Shown piece by piece: positions 9,610 through 18,040 of a stretch of DNA of 64,000 bases. The translations under genes and the position numbers were made by a program. The notes below the pieces were generated by a model, which was not told the DNA's origin, ran no database searches, and saw only the letters and a list, made by a program, of their open reading frames with translations. The stretch comes from UBA1858 sp965227695 (GTDB lineage Bacteria; Pseudomonadota; Gammaproteobacteria; UBA4575). Location: the NCBI GenBank assembly GCA_965227695.1, contig OZ245760.1:1426001-1490000 (forward strand), given 5' to 3'. The number at the start of each line of letters is the position of its first letter. Within the stretch, counting starts at the first letter, position 1.

Positions 9610-9779
9610 TAAATTGCTTATGAATATATATTTAATGGTTATACTTGTTTATATCAATTACCTGCTGTTAAGTAATGCATAAAAATCACCAATCACAATA
9701 AACACTTTCATGCATTAAAAAATACTAACTTTTTATTAAAATGTATAAATACACTTAATTATTCGAAAGAGGAAAAATA

Positions 9780-10178
9780 ATGAGACTCAATAAACGTAAC
9801 AGCCCAATTGCAATACTAATGTTACTAGCAATTCCCATTACTGTGTCTGCATCCGAAGACGACACGAGAAGTGGTTATTTCGAGTATATGGATAGTTGTG
9901 CTGTGTGTCATGGACGTGACGGACGTGGCGATGGACCAATGGCGGATGTGCTTAAGAAAAAACCCAAAGATCTGACACGCTTGAGTCAAGAAAATGGTGG
10001 GTCATTTCCTGAAACTGTAATTTATCAAATTATTGATGGCAGACGAATTTTCTTGTCTCATGGCTCCAGTGACATGCCGGTGTGGGGTCAGCGTTTCAGG
10101 AAAACTGAAGACAATGAACAGGCTGTCATGCAAAGAATTAACGAAATTTTATTTTATTTGGAGAGTCTGCAGCGTTAG
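9780..10178 (+). CDS. small periplasmic monoheme cytochrome c (paralogue 1 of 5)
   Basis: A 132-residue exported class I-like cytochrome c. A signal peptide (hydrophobic IAILMLLAIPITVSA) precedes the mature domain. The heme motif is C40-A-V-C43-H44. The probable axial Met is in the motif MPVWGQRF after HGSSD. It shares a whole architecture with four other genes in this window: CHG...G.G, the DLT..S..N.G.FP segment, a Y..IDG segment, HG...MP.WG, and a final helix ending LYLESLQ-like. That makes it a member of one paralogous family. GAGGAAAAATA (ending at 9779) supplies a good ribosome binding site. Likely role: electron carrier between periplasmic redox enzymes; partner unknown. Confidence 0.88.
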   Translation: MRLNKRNSPIAILMLLAIPITVSASEDDTRSGYFEYMDSCAVCHGRDGRGDGPMADVLKKKPKDLTRLSQENGGSFPETVIYQIIDGRRIFLSHGSSDMPVWGQRFRKTEDNEQAVMQRINEILFYLESLQR

Positions 10179-10200
10179 ATATATACGCTCTTCCTTTTAA

Positions 10201-10214
10201 TTGACACATGTCAA
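10201..10214 (+). promoter_or_regulatory. FNR/DNR-like palindrome upstream of the FtsH-type gene
   Basis: TTGACACATGTCAA has symmetric TTGAC/GTCAA half-sites with a 4-bp spacer. A weak -10-like TTACAT (10236-10241) is centred 31 bp downstream. The leader to 10419 would be about 170 bases and would contain the inverted repeat at 10369-10392. Confidence 0.5.
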
Positions 10215-10368
10215 TCTGTCTCTATCGATAAATGTTTACATATCAACCGGTTTTGAGCACACTTATGTAGTGAATCAGGTTTTACACAGTAGGTCATTCC
10301 ATCATCCCTGATCGTTTTGAATATGAATAGATAAATTGCTATAACATTATTATAGTCTTCCATAGAGG

Positions 10369-10392
10369 TTAATAATCTTAAAAGATTATTAA
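10369..10392. repeat. 11-bp perfect inverted repeat before the FtsH-type gene
   Basis: Arms TTAATAATCTT and AAGATTATTAA are separated by AA. The repeat ends 26 bp before the ATG at 10419 and 13 bp before the GGGA Shine-Dalgarno-like element. It could be an operator for a dimeric regulator or an RNA hairpin in the leader. Confidence 0.6.
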
Positions 10393-10418
10393 TCAATCAT
10401 ACGCTCGGGACAGATATA

Positions 10419-12296
10419 ATGGAAAGTAAGCACCAATTTTCAATCTGGTATTTTTTGCTGGTTTTAACTTTCTTTGTTGCAATCCAGAGCTTTATTTCTA
10501 CACCCTATACCGAAACATTGGCCTATAGCGATTTCAAAAAGCTGGTTTATGCGCAAAAGATCGACAATCTGACTATTAGCGAAGACCTCATTGTCGGTGA
10601 TGTCAGGCCCGAAGGCCTGGAAGATGTAATAGCATCAGAAAAGTTACAAAATATTAGACGAACAGCAACTGACGACTATCATTTCAGAACCGTCAGAATC
10701 GAAGATCCCCGCCTGCTTGAAGATCTTGAAGCAGCCAATATTAAATTCGAAAAGAAAAAAGTCAATCGCTGGATGGGTGCTTTGCTTTCCTGGGTTGTTC
10801 CTGCTCTTATTATTGTTGGTATCTGGACCTTGTTACTCAGGCGCCTTGGCACCACCCAGGGAATGATGGAAATTGGGAAAAGCAAAGTTAAAATTTATGT
10901 CGAAAAAGGCATTAAAGTAACTTTCGATGATGTCGCCGGTGTTGATGAAGCCAAGGAAGAATTACAGGAAATCATCAATTTTTTACATGATCCTGACAAC
11001 TACGGGCGTCTAGGTGCGAGAATCCCTAAAGGTGTATTGCTGGTTGGTCCTCCAGGCACCGGTAAAACCCTGTTAGCCAGGGCTGTTGCAGGGGAAGCCG
11101 GTGTTCCTTTTTTTTCCATTAGCGGCTCAGAGTTTGTAGAGATGTTTGTTGGTGTCGGTGCTGCACGTGTACGTGATTTATTTGAGCAGGCCAGAAAAGA
11201 AGCTCCTGCGATTATTTTCATCGATGAACTCGACGCTTTAGGACGCGCCCGTGGAGTTCAGCCGCTTGGCAGTGGTCATGATGAAAAGGAACAGACACTG
11301 AATCAACTCCTTGCAGAAATGGATGGCTTTGATCCTAGTCATGGGCTAGTGTTGATCGCTGCTACCAATCGTCCTGAAATTCTTGATCAGGCTTTACTGC
11401 GTGCAGGCAGGTTTGACAGACAGGTGCTGGTGGATCGACCAGACAAGCAGGGCAGAGTGCAAATACTGAATGTCCATTTAAAAAAAATAAAAATGGATAA
11501 TAACGTCAGGGCAAATGAAATTGCTGCACTTACGCCTGGTTTTACCGGGGCTGATCTTGCGAATCTGGTGAATGAAGCAGCCCTTCTTGCCACGCGCCGA
11601 GGTGGTGATATTGTCACAGTCGATGATTTTACTAAAGCAGTTGAGCGAATTGTCGCGGGTCTTGAAAAGAAAAATCGATTGCTCAATAAAAAAGAGCGCA
11701 GGATTGTCGCGTATCATGAGATGGGCCATGCTCTGGTTGCAATGGTATTACCGGGTGTAGATCTGGTGCATAAAATTTCAATCATTCCCCGCGGGGTAGG
11801 TGCATTGGGATACACAATCCAGCGTCCTATTGAAGACCGTTTTCTGATGACGCGTGAGGAGCTCGAGAACAAAATGGCAGTACTATTGGGGGGCCGTGCT
11901 TCTGAGCATTTAATATTCGATGAGTACTCGACCGGTGCGGCAGATGACCTTGCCAAAGTGACTGATATTGCGCGTAGTATGGTCACACAATATGGAATGG
12001 ACGAAGCTTTGGGGCAGGTTGCATATCAGCAGCAGTTACCGCTGTTCCTTGAGTCAGGACATGCACCGAAGCTGCGCGAATTTAGTGAAGAAACGGCACG
12101 TGAAATAGATTGTGCTGTTCGTCATATAATAAGTAATGCATTTACAAAAGCAGTAGATATTCTCGCTAACAATCGTGAATTGCTTGAAAAAGGTGCTGCC
12201 CAGCTGCTGGAGCGTGAAACGCTTTCTGAGGCTGATATACAAGTTCTTAAACAGGGCGTTTCGATCGCTGCATATAATCAAGATAATAGCTTATGA
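10419..12296 (+). CDS. ftsH: FtsH-type membrane AAA+ zinc protease
   Basis: A 625-residue ATP-dependent membrane protease. It has two N-terminal membrane segments (about residues 8-25 and 119-140) flanking a periplasmic domain. Walker A is GPPGTGKT (210-217) and Walker B IIFIDE (265-270). The second region of homology is around ATNRPE...RAGRFDR (315-334). The zinc motif is HEMGH (433-437). All catalytic elements are present. Its position in a stress cassette, 4-bp overlapping a CbpA-like gene, suggests that it is an extra, stress-dedicated FtsH rather than the housekeeping copy; that is inference. Regulation may come from the box at 10201 and the inverted repeat at 10369. Confidence 0.95.
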   Translation: MESKHQFSIWYFLLVLTFFVAIQSFISTPYTETLAYSDFKKLVYAQKIDNLTISEDLIVGDVRPEGLEDVIASEKLQNIRRTATDDYHFRTVRIEDPRLLEDLEAANIKFEKKKVNRWMGALLSWVVPALIIVGIWTLLLRRLGTTQGMMEIGKSKVKIYVEKGIKVTFDDVAGVDEAKEELQEIINFLHDPDNYGRLGARIPKGVLLVGPPGTGKTLLARAVAGEAGVPFFSISGSEFVEMFVGVGAARVRDLFEQARKEAPAIIFIDELDALGRARGVQPLGSGHDEKEQTLNQLLAEMDGFDPSHGLVLIAATNRPEILDQALLRAGRFDRQVLVDRPDKQGRVQILNVHLKKIKMDNNVRANEIAALTPGFTGADLANLVNEAALLATRRGGDIVTVDDFTKAVERIVAGLEKKNRLLNKKERRIVAYHEMGHALVAMVLPGVDLVHKISIIPRGVGALGYTIQRPIEDRFLMTREELENKMAVLLGGRASEHLIFDEYSTGAADDLAKVTDIARSMVTQYGMDEALGQVAYQQQLPLFLESGHAPKLREFSEETAREIDCAVRHIISNAFTKAVDILANNRELLEKGAAQLLERETLSEADIQVLKQGVSIAAYNQDNSL

Positions 12297-13222
12297 ATTA
12301 TAAAGATTACTACAAGATAATGGGAGTCGAGCGTGATGCCAGCCAGGATGAAATAAAACGTGCTTATCGGATACTGGCGAGAAAATATCACCCCGATGTC
12401 AGTAAAGAAGCGGATGCAGAAAAAAAATTTAAAGAATTGGGTGAAGCTTACGAAGTATTAAAAGATCCAGAGAAAAGAGCAGCCTATAATCAACTCGGAA
12501 ATGACTGGCAAGCAGGGCAGGAATTCCACCCTCCGCCTAACTGGGATGCAGGGTTTGAATTTACAGATACGGGTGCTTCTTCTTATAGTGATTTTTTTGA
12601 AACTTTATTTGGCCATGATTTCACAGGCACGCACCGCGCTCGTCGGGATATTAAAGAAAAAGGCCAGGACCATCATGCAAAAATTCTTGTTAATATAAAA
12701 GACGCTTATACCGGAGCTGAGCGCGAGATATCTTTAACCACGCCAGATGTTAACTCACAAGGCTATATTGTAAATAAAAAGAGAGTATTAAAAGTAAAAA
12801 TACCCAAAGGCATAAGCTGTGGCCAGAAAATACGTCTGACGGGACAGGGCGGACAGGGATTTAGTGGAGGGCCGCCAGGAGATCTTTACCTGGAAATAGG
12901 ATTTGAACCAAATAAATTATTTCATGCAAGCGGCAAAGATGTATTTATGGACATACGGGTTACTCCCTGGGAAGCAGCGCTGGGGTCAACAATAAACATC
13001 CCAACGCCTGTAGATCGTATAGAGTTAAAAATACCACCCAGCCTTGTTTCTGGTAAAAAGTTGCGCATTAAAGGCAGGGGCATTCCTGGACAACCGAGTG
13101 GTGATTTGTACGTCACTCTCATATTTCAGTTGCCTCCTGCTGAGAATGAGGCAGCGAGAGGTTTATATAAAAAAATGAAAGATGAATTATTCTTTGATCC
13201 ACGCACTGATCTGGAGGTGTAA
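12293..13222 (+). CDS. cbpA: DnaJ-like co-chaperone CbpA
   Basis: A 309-residue Hsp40 of the CbpA type (J domain, glycine/phenylalanine-poor linker, two C-terminal substrate-binding beta-domains, no zinc finger). The J domain has the HPD triad at 33-35. The C-terminal part includes KVKIPKGISCGQKIRLTGQG and the second domain ending near residue 290. The start overlaps the ftsH stop (ATGA), which implies translational coupling. It is followed 2 bp later by the CbpM-like modulator, the standard cbpA-cbpM pair. Expected partner is DnaK, which is not in this window. Confidence 0.93.
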   Translation: MNYKDYYKIMGVERDASQDEIKRAYRILARKYHPDVSKEADAEKKFKELGEAYEVLKDPEKRAAYNQLGNDWQAGQEFHPPPNWDAGFEFTDTGASSYSDFFETLFGHDFTGTHRARRDIKEKGQDHHAKILVNIKDAYTGAEREISLTTPDVNSQGYIVNKKRVLKVKIPKGISCGQKIRLTGQGGQGFSGGPPGDLYLEIGFEPNKLFHASGKDVFMDIRVTPWEAALGSTINIPTPVDRIELKIPPSLVSGKKLRIKGRGIPGQPSGDLYVTLIFQLPPAENEAARGLYKKMKDELFFDPRTDLEV

Positions 13223-13224
13223 TT

Positions 13225-13539
13225 ATGAGCAATCAGACACTGGAAGGAATATTAATCAGCGAAAATACGGAAATTACGATTACAGAATTATGTCAGGCAT
13301 GTGAGTGTCAGGAAGACTGGATTATTGAACTGGTAGCCGAAGGAGTTCTTGACCCGATAAATGATCGGGATGAGCGCCAGTGGCGTTTTAAAGGTGACTG
13401 TGTAAGTAAAACACATGCGGCACTGCGATTAAAAAGAGACCTGGGTGTCAATCTGGCTGGTGTTGCGCTGGCGCTTGATTTAATTGATGAAATTGATCAT
13501 TTGAAACGACGTCTGAAAAGTACACATATAAATCATTAA
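13225..13539 (+). CDS. cbpM: CbpM-like chaperone modulator
   Basis: A 104-residue MerR-like helix-turn-helix protein of the CbpM family, which binds the J domain of CbpA and blocks its DnaK co-chaperone activity. Visible features are ITELCQACECQEDWIIELVAEGVL in two helices near the N-terminus (residues 17-40), the WRF motif (about 52-54) and a C-terminal helix with DLIDEIDHLKRRL. GGAGG (13212-13216) precedes the ATG. It directly follows cbpA, which fixes the assignment. A second, unlinked CbpM-like gene is found at 56387-56668. Confidence 0.85.
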   Translation: MSNQTLEGILISENTEITITELCQACECQEDWIIELVAEGVLDPINDRDERQWRFKGDCVSKTHAALRLKRDLGVNLAGVALALDLIDEIDHLKRRLKSTHINH

Positions 13540-13543
13540 TTTC

Positions 13544-14419
13544 ATGGAAGGTCTGATTTATTCAATAAAAAAAAGTACCAGACATCAAAAAATCAGAAGG
13601 GTGCTGATTATCGAGGGTATTGCAAACGGTATAGTAATGTTTGTCAAGATGATTGTAGGTATTCATACCGGGTCAAGTGCGATTATCAGTGATGCATTAC
13701 ATTCATTATCAGATGTCTTTAATAATATTATCGCTGTCACACTATTAAATATTTCATACCAACATCCTGATAAAAAACATCCATATGGCCACATGAAGTT
13801 TGAAACACTGGCTGTTTTTGTGTTGGCGACATTGTTAAGTGTAATTGCTATAGAAATAGCATTGAGAGCAATCGCGCGAATTGGTCAGCCTATCGCATTA
13901 AGTCAGTGGGGGTTATATATGATGACAGGTGTATTGCTGATTAATATTGTAATAACAACGTGGGAACGATGGTGGGCAAAACGTCTACAATCAGAACTGC
14001 TGATGGCGGATATGCGTCATACATTGAGTGATGTGCTGACAACACTTGCTGTTATCGGGGGGTGGCAACTGTCAGCTCGCGGATATCCGATGCTTGATTT
14101 TATATTATCAATAGTGATCTCTTTGTTTGTTCTGTATCTCGCATATAAATTATTTTGCAAGTCAATTCCAATTCTCGTTGACAGTACGTCGCTGGATCAG
14201 GAAGAGATATCTGAGCTGATAGGCAAGATTGATGGCGTGATTACCGTCAAAAGACTAAGATCGCGAATGATTGGTAAAGCGAACTATGCAGATATAGTGA
14301 TTAGTGTCGACCGTAATTTGAATACGGAAAAGGCTCATAAAATCGCGGATATTGTAGAGAAAACAATGATGTCAGAATTTGATGTTGAGGATGTAGTAAT
14401 TCACGTCGAGCCCGGCTAG
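13544..14419 (+). CDS. cation diffusion facilitator (CDF) transporter
   Basis: A 291-residue CDF-family metal/proton antiporter. Six membrane segments are visible across residues 20-205. Metal-site patterns SDALHSLSDV in helix 2 and HTLSDVLTT in helix 5 give the paired His/Asp ligands of site A. HPYGHMKFE follows helix 2-3. A short cytoplasmic domain (about 210-291) with the usual ferredoxin-like fold ends in VVIHVEPG. It starts 4 bp after cbpM, so it is the last gene of the ftsH-cbpA-cbpM-CDF unit. Likely exports Zn(II), Fe(II) or Mn(II); specificity cannot be read from the sequence. Confidence 0.92.
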   Translation: MEGLIYSIKKSTRHQKIRRVLIIEGIANGIVMFVKMIVGIHTGSSAIISDALHSLSDVFNNIIAVTLLNISYQHPDKKHPYGHMKFETLAVFVLATLLSVIAIEIALRAIARIGQPIALSQWGLYMMTGVLLINIVITTWERWWAKRLQSELLMADMRHTLSDVLTTLAVIGGWQLSARGYPMLDFILSIVISLFVLYLAYKLFCKSIPILVDSTSLDQEEISELIGKIDGVITVKRLRSRMIGKANYADIVISVDRNLNTEKAHKIADIVEKTMMSEFDVEDVVIHVEPG

Positions 14420-14443
14420 TTTCATCACGGTTTTGTTGTATAT

Positions 14444-14457
14444 TTGATCTGGATCAT
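14444..14457 (+). promoter_or_regulatory. FNR box and class II promoter for HPF
   Basis: TTGATCTGGATCAT has one mismatch to the FNR consensus. TAGAAT (14479-14484) is centred exactly 31 bp downstream. Transcription would begin near 14492, about 34 bases before the ATG at 14526. Confidence 0.7.
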
Positions 14458-14525
14458 AATTTCTACTCAAATTATTAATAGAATGCTTTTGTAGAAATAT
14501 TTGATTAATGAAATAAGAGAAAATT

Positions 14526-14915
14526 ATGTCATTTCCAGTACAGATCGTGTTTAAGGGTATTCCCCACTCTGATGCGGTAGAGTCAAGACTGAGATCAAAA
14601 GCCGAGAAATTGAATAAACACTGCTCAGATATTAAAAGGTGCAGAGTTGTGGTTGATGTTCATCACCATAATAACGTCAATATTTATGATATCAATATTG
14701 ATATTTCAGTGCCTGACCAGGAAATAGTCGTCAACCAGACGCACCATAACAGACAGGAACATGAAGATATATATTCCGCGATCAAACATGCGTTCAGTGC
14801 CGCTGAAAGACAATTAGAAGATTATTCAAGGATACATCGCGGAGATGTTAAAAGTCATATTAGTCACTCCCGGTCATCCAGGGAAAAAAGAACGATCAAT
14901 GAAGATAATGGTTAA
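14526..14915 (+). CDS. HPF/RaiA-family ribosome hibernation factor
   Basis: A 129-residue protein of the S30AE (HPF/RaiA/YfiA) family, which binds the 30S decoding region and inactivates ribosomes in stationary phase or stress. The N-terminal beta-alpha-beta domain begins FPVQIVFKGI, and YSAIKHAFSAAERQLEDY forms the second conserved helix. A basic His/Ser/Arg-rich tail (about residues 105-125) follows instead of the long-HPF dimerisation domain. AAGAGAAAATT precedes the ATG. It has its own FNR-type promoter, so hibernation is probably induced under low oxygen. Confidence 0.85.
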   Translation: MSFPVQIVFKGIPHSDAVESRLRSKAEKLNKHCSDIKRCRVVVDVHHHNNVNIYDINIDISVPDQEIVVNQTHHNRQEHEDIYSAIKHAFSAAERQLEDYSRIHRGDVKSHISHSRSSREKRTINEDNG

Positions 14916-15112
14916 TAAATAATAGTGACACATCATACAGATGATATTGAATTTATTTAATTTGATGCGATAAATCAAATGTCACCTTATTATTTATAAT
15001 ATATACAGCATATATAAGTACTTGAAAGCGTTCTAATCTGCTCTTTTAAGCAGTCATATTCAGCAGTATTGCAAGCTCTGTATTTCATAAATGACTAACT
15101 ACGCATTTTAGA

Positions 15113-16387
15113 TTGCTGACAAATCAATGGCAATTTACCCAATATCATATTGATTTAGAAACTGTCTTAGATCAATTTTTAAACCTCCGAAGTTCATACC
15201 ATTTTTTGATGGATAAAGTCGCTTTATCAATTCAGCTGATGAACCGCTTTTATGTGCGAAGTGGTCTATCACGTGAAGGTCTGGTGGATGACCGGTACTT
15301 ATGGACCGATGCTTTTTCTGTTTTTAACTATATCACTCTCTTCTATCATACGGATGACATGAAGTATTACCAATACACTGAAAACCTGATTGAACATGTT
15401 CATCACACATTAGGAAGACACCGGTCCGATGATAGTCGCACAGGCTGGATCAGTGGGTTGAACGAGAAACAGGGACGTCTGCATCCTACAAAAGGCGGTT
15501 TGAGAATCGGTAAAAAATTTAATGAGCGTCGTCCGGGTCAAATGTACCTGGCGAATCAAGAATGGAATCTTGACGGTCAGTATTTTCATTATTCAACGAA
15601 GTGGATACGCGCATTAATCATGACATATCTGGTTAAAAATGATGAAAATTATCGAATCTGGGCCATCGAACTTGCCTATTCAACTTTTAATCGTTTTGTT
15701 TACCGGGATGAGCAGACGAATATTGATAAAATATACTGGAAAATGAGTATCGATCTGACTCGACCATTAATTTCGTCAATGGGTTTGCATGATCCACTGG
15801 ATGGATTAATTACATGTCTTTTATTATCGGATAAATTAAATTGTACTCAAGAGGAATACGATTACCTGGATAGCAAAATCAATCAATTTTTACAAATGTG
15901 TAATCAAATTGACTTTCTTACTGATGATGCACTTGGTTTGGGTGGCCTGATGACGGATTCATTGATATTAATGAAAATTAGTTTTCATCAGCGAGACAAA
16001 CGCTTTAGTGAAATTCTGTATCAATTATTGGTGGCTATTGAACAGGGCCTCGCGATGTTTATTCAATCCAGCGATTTACAGCTGCCTCCCGCTCAGCGAC
16101 TGGCATTCAGAGAACTGGGACTGAGTGCAGGTCTGCACTCTATTTCATCTGAAGACACAATATCTGACGTCAAATATTCCTCAGCTGATCATAGTAATCA
16201 TTCCCGTAAGTCTATTAAACGAATCTCTAAATTTGAGCCATATGCTGATATGATTGACCAATTTTGGCTTCAACCTGATAATCAACAAGTATCAACCTGG
16301 CTTGCTCATGAGAATATTAATACCGTGATGCTTGCTACCAGCCTGTTACCCTGTCATATCAGCAATTTTTTTTATCACTCTGAATGA
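15113..16387 (+). CDS. hypothetical protein with (alpha/alpha)6-like helical repeats
   Basis: I do not recognise a named family. The protein (up to 424 residues) is mostly helical with aromatic-rich pairs and glycosidase-like features: RYLWTDAFSVFNYI, TGWISGLNEKQGRLHPTKGG and LEWDxDGQYFHY-like QEWNLDGQYFHYSTKW. The pattern resembles six-hairpin glycosidases. The TTG at 15113 is a guess at the start; no Shine-Dalgarno sequence is clear and the first in-frame ATG would remove about 32 residues. It lies 7 bp upstream of an alcohol dehydrogenase on the same strand. An inverted repeat (ATTTGAT, 7-bp gap, ATCAAAT; 14960-14980) lies upstream. Function unknown. Confidence 0.7.
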   Translation: MLTNQWQFTQYHIDLETVLDQFLNLRSSYHFLMDKVALSIQLMNRFYVRSGLSREGLVDDRYLWTDAFSVFNYITLFYHTDDMKYYQYTENLIEHVHHTLGRHRSDDSRTGWISGLNEKQGRLHPTKGGLRIGKKFNERRPGQMYLANQEWNLDGQYFHYSTKWIRALIMTYLVKNDENYRIWAIELAYSTFNRFVYRDEQTNIDKIYWKMSIDLTRPLISSMGLHDPLDGLITCLLLSDKLNCTQEEYDYLDSKINQFLQMCNQIDFLTDDALGLGGLMTDSLILMKISFHQRDKRFSEILYQLLVAIEQGLAMFIQSSDLQLPPAQRLAFRELGLSAGLHSISSEDTISDVKYSSADHSNHSRKSIKRISKFEPYADMIDQFWLQPDNQQVSTWLAHENINTVMLATSLLPCHISNFFYHSE

Positions 16388-16394
16388 CTTGTCC

Positions 16395-17387
16395 ATGAAA
16401 GCTATGATGTTATATGGTATTCACCAACCTTTAAAGCTGGTTGAATTCTCATTGCCTGACCCCGACAAATACCAGGTCTTAGTCAAGATCATGGCGTGTG
16501 GGGTATGTCGAACAGATATTCATCTGATCGATGGTGAGTTAGCGATGTCTTCACTGCCAATCATACCAGGCCATGAAATTGTTGGCCGGGTTGTTGATAA
16601 GGGGAGTCAGGCAGACATAGAGATTGGTGAAATCGTTGGGATACCATGGCTTGCCGGTACTTGCCAGTCGTGTTACTTCTGCTGCAATAATATGGAAAAT
16701 CTTTGTGATCAGGCGCGATTTACAGGATGTCAGGTTAATGGTGGATACAGTGAATATTGCCTGGCTGACTCACGCTACATATTGACACTTGATGATAATA
16801 TCAATGCAGCTGAAACCGCACCATTATTATGTGCAGGCTTGATTGGATTCAGAAGTTATAAGATGGCAACAAGCATTAAGGGCACCTTATCAAGAGTTGG
16901 AATTTTTGGATTTGGAGCGGCAGCTCATATTATTGCTCAAATTATTTTACAGGATGGTCTCGAATTTTATGCCTTTACAAGACATAACGATGTGCAAACA
17001 CAGTCCTATGCCCGGAAACTGGGGGCTGCCTGGGCGGGCAGTGCTCTTGAGCCGCCGCCTCATGCACTTGATGCCGCGATAATATTTGCTCCTGTTGGTG
17101 CGCTTGTGCCAAGAGCGCTATCAGCAATACGAAAAGGTGGTTCGGTAGTGTGCGCCGGCATACACATGTCAGATATTCCGTCTTTTCCATACAAACTGCT
17201 TTGGGGTGAAAGAAATATCAGGTCTGTTGCAAATTTGACCAGGCAGGACGGTATTGACTTTTTCAATTACATTCAGTCAATGTCCATTAAAACGAACATT
17301 ACCCGTTTCCCCCTGATACACGCAAACCGGGCAATAAAATGTTTGCGTGAAGGTGCCTTCGATGGGGCCGCAGTACTGATTCCCTGA
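16395..17387 (+). CDS. zinc-dependent alcohol dehydrogenase (MDR family)
   Basis: A 330-residue medium-chain dehydrogenase. The catalytic zinc Cys and associated residues are in CGVCRTDIHLIDG, and the downstream zinc-side motif is PGHEIVG. The structural zinc site is present as CQSCYFCCNNMENLCD. The nucleotide-binding Rossmann motif is GIFGFGAAAH. I chose ATG 16395 (MKAMMLYG) because it begins with the first family beta-strand; an earlier in-frame start would overlap the preceding gene. It probably reduces aldehydes or oxidises alcohols with NAD(P)H. A fermentative or detoxifying role under oxygen limitation is inference. Confidence 0.92.
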   Translation: MKAMMLYGIHQPLKLVEFSLPDPDKYQVLVKIMACGVCRTDIHLIDGELAMSSLPIIPGHEIVGRVVDKGSQADIEIGEIVGIPWLAGTCQSCYFCCNNMENLCDQARFTGCQVNGGYSEYCLADSRYILTLDDNINAAETAPLLCAGLIGFRSYKMATSIKGTLSRVGIFGFGAAAHIIAQIILQDGLEFYAFTRHNDVQTQSYARKLGAAWAGSALEPPPHALDAAIIFAPVGALVPRALSAIRKGGSVVCAGIHMSDIPSFPYKLLWGERNIRSVANLTRQDGIDFFNYIQSMSIKTNITRFPLIHANRAIKCLREGAFDGAAVLIP

Positions 17388-17512
17388 AATCTTCTTCTTT
17401 TTCTGATTATATTAATTATTTTCACAATCCCTTGTAGGCTCGCGCATGATTAGACCAGTGTTGGTCAATAAAAATAGTGTTATGAGCTGATTGTAAAATC
17501 AGTAGATTATTA

Positions 17513-17526
17513 TTGATCTATGTCAA
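17513..17526 (+). promoter_or_regulatory. FNR box upstream of the host-attachment-family gene
   Basis: TTGATCTATGTCAA has one mismatch. TACATT (17548-17553) is centred 31 bp downstream (TATACA at 17546-17551 is the alternative). The predicted transcript start coincides with the ATG at 17560. A small inverted repeat (GACCA-GTGT-TGGTC, 17453-17466) is centred 60 bp upstream of the box. Confidence 0.65.
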
Positions 17527-17559
17527 AATTGCCTGAATGCGATTGTATACATTATTGGT

Positions 17560-18009
17560 ATGAAGACATGGTTAATCGCTGCAAATGCGAGTTATGCGCG
17601 CATCTTTAAAATTGACAGGCAGGCCAGAAGATTGGTTGAGGTCGAAGACTTTGTGAATCCCGAGGCACGTTTACGGGCAAAAGAGTTTGCCTCGGATGCC
17701 CCTGGCCGGTCATTTGATAGTCATGGTGCCGGGCGTCATGGAATGGAGTATCAGGAAGATATTAAAACACATTCAAAGGCGCAGTTTGCCCGGCGTCTGA
17801 TTAATCAGCTGGAGTCGCATTATCAATCTGGAGAAATCAATCACCTTTTTATTGCGGCGCCGTCGAAATTAATGGGTCACTTCAATGAAGAACTTAATGG
17901 AAAGGAAATGGAGCAGATTACGACAAAAATCATCAAAGATCTTGTTCGCATGTCTTCTGAACAGATTTTTGAAAACCTGCAAAATCTATTTTTCCCTGCA
18001 CCGAAATAA
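17560..18009 (+). CDS. host-attachment (baeRF-like) family protein
   Basis: A 149-residue protein of the family annotated as required for attachment to host cells, related to bacterial eRF1-like release-factor domains. The N-terminus WLIAANASYARIFKI is characteristic, as is DRSFDSxGxGRH-like GRSFDSHGAGRHGMEYQED in the middle and LFIAAPSKLMGHFNEEL further on. The family name derives from early work; a ribosome-linked role is suspected from structure predictions but not shown. The start has no Shine-Dalgarno sequence and lies where an FNR-dependent transcript should begin. Followed by a CBS protein 31 bp downstream and the PCMT fusion, probably one operon. Confidence 0.82.
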   Translation: MKTWLIAANASYARIFKIDRQARRLVEVEDFVNPEARLRAKEFASDAPGRSFDSHGAGRHGMEYQEDIKTHSKAQFARRLINQLESHYQSGEINHLFIAAPSKLMGHFNEELNGKEMEQITTKIIKDLVRMSSEQIFENLQNLFFPAPK

Positions 18010-18040
18010 ATGCGATTGAATATCGCTGAGGAGAAATTAA

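Noticed and set aside
10211..10396. 61-codon minus-strand frame in the ftsH leader region
   Set aside because: Overlaps the regulatory elements, has no ribosome site or recognisable sequence.
14960..14980. ATTTGAT-N7-ATCAAAT as an FNR box
   Set aside because: Half-sites fit but the spacer is 7 instead of 4 bp, outside what FNR dimers accept. Kept only as an inverted repeat.
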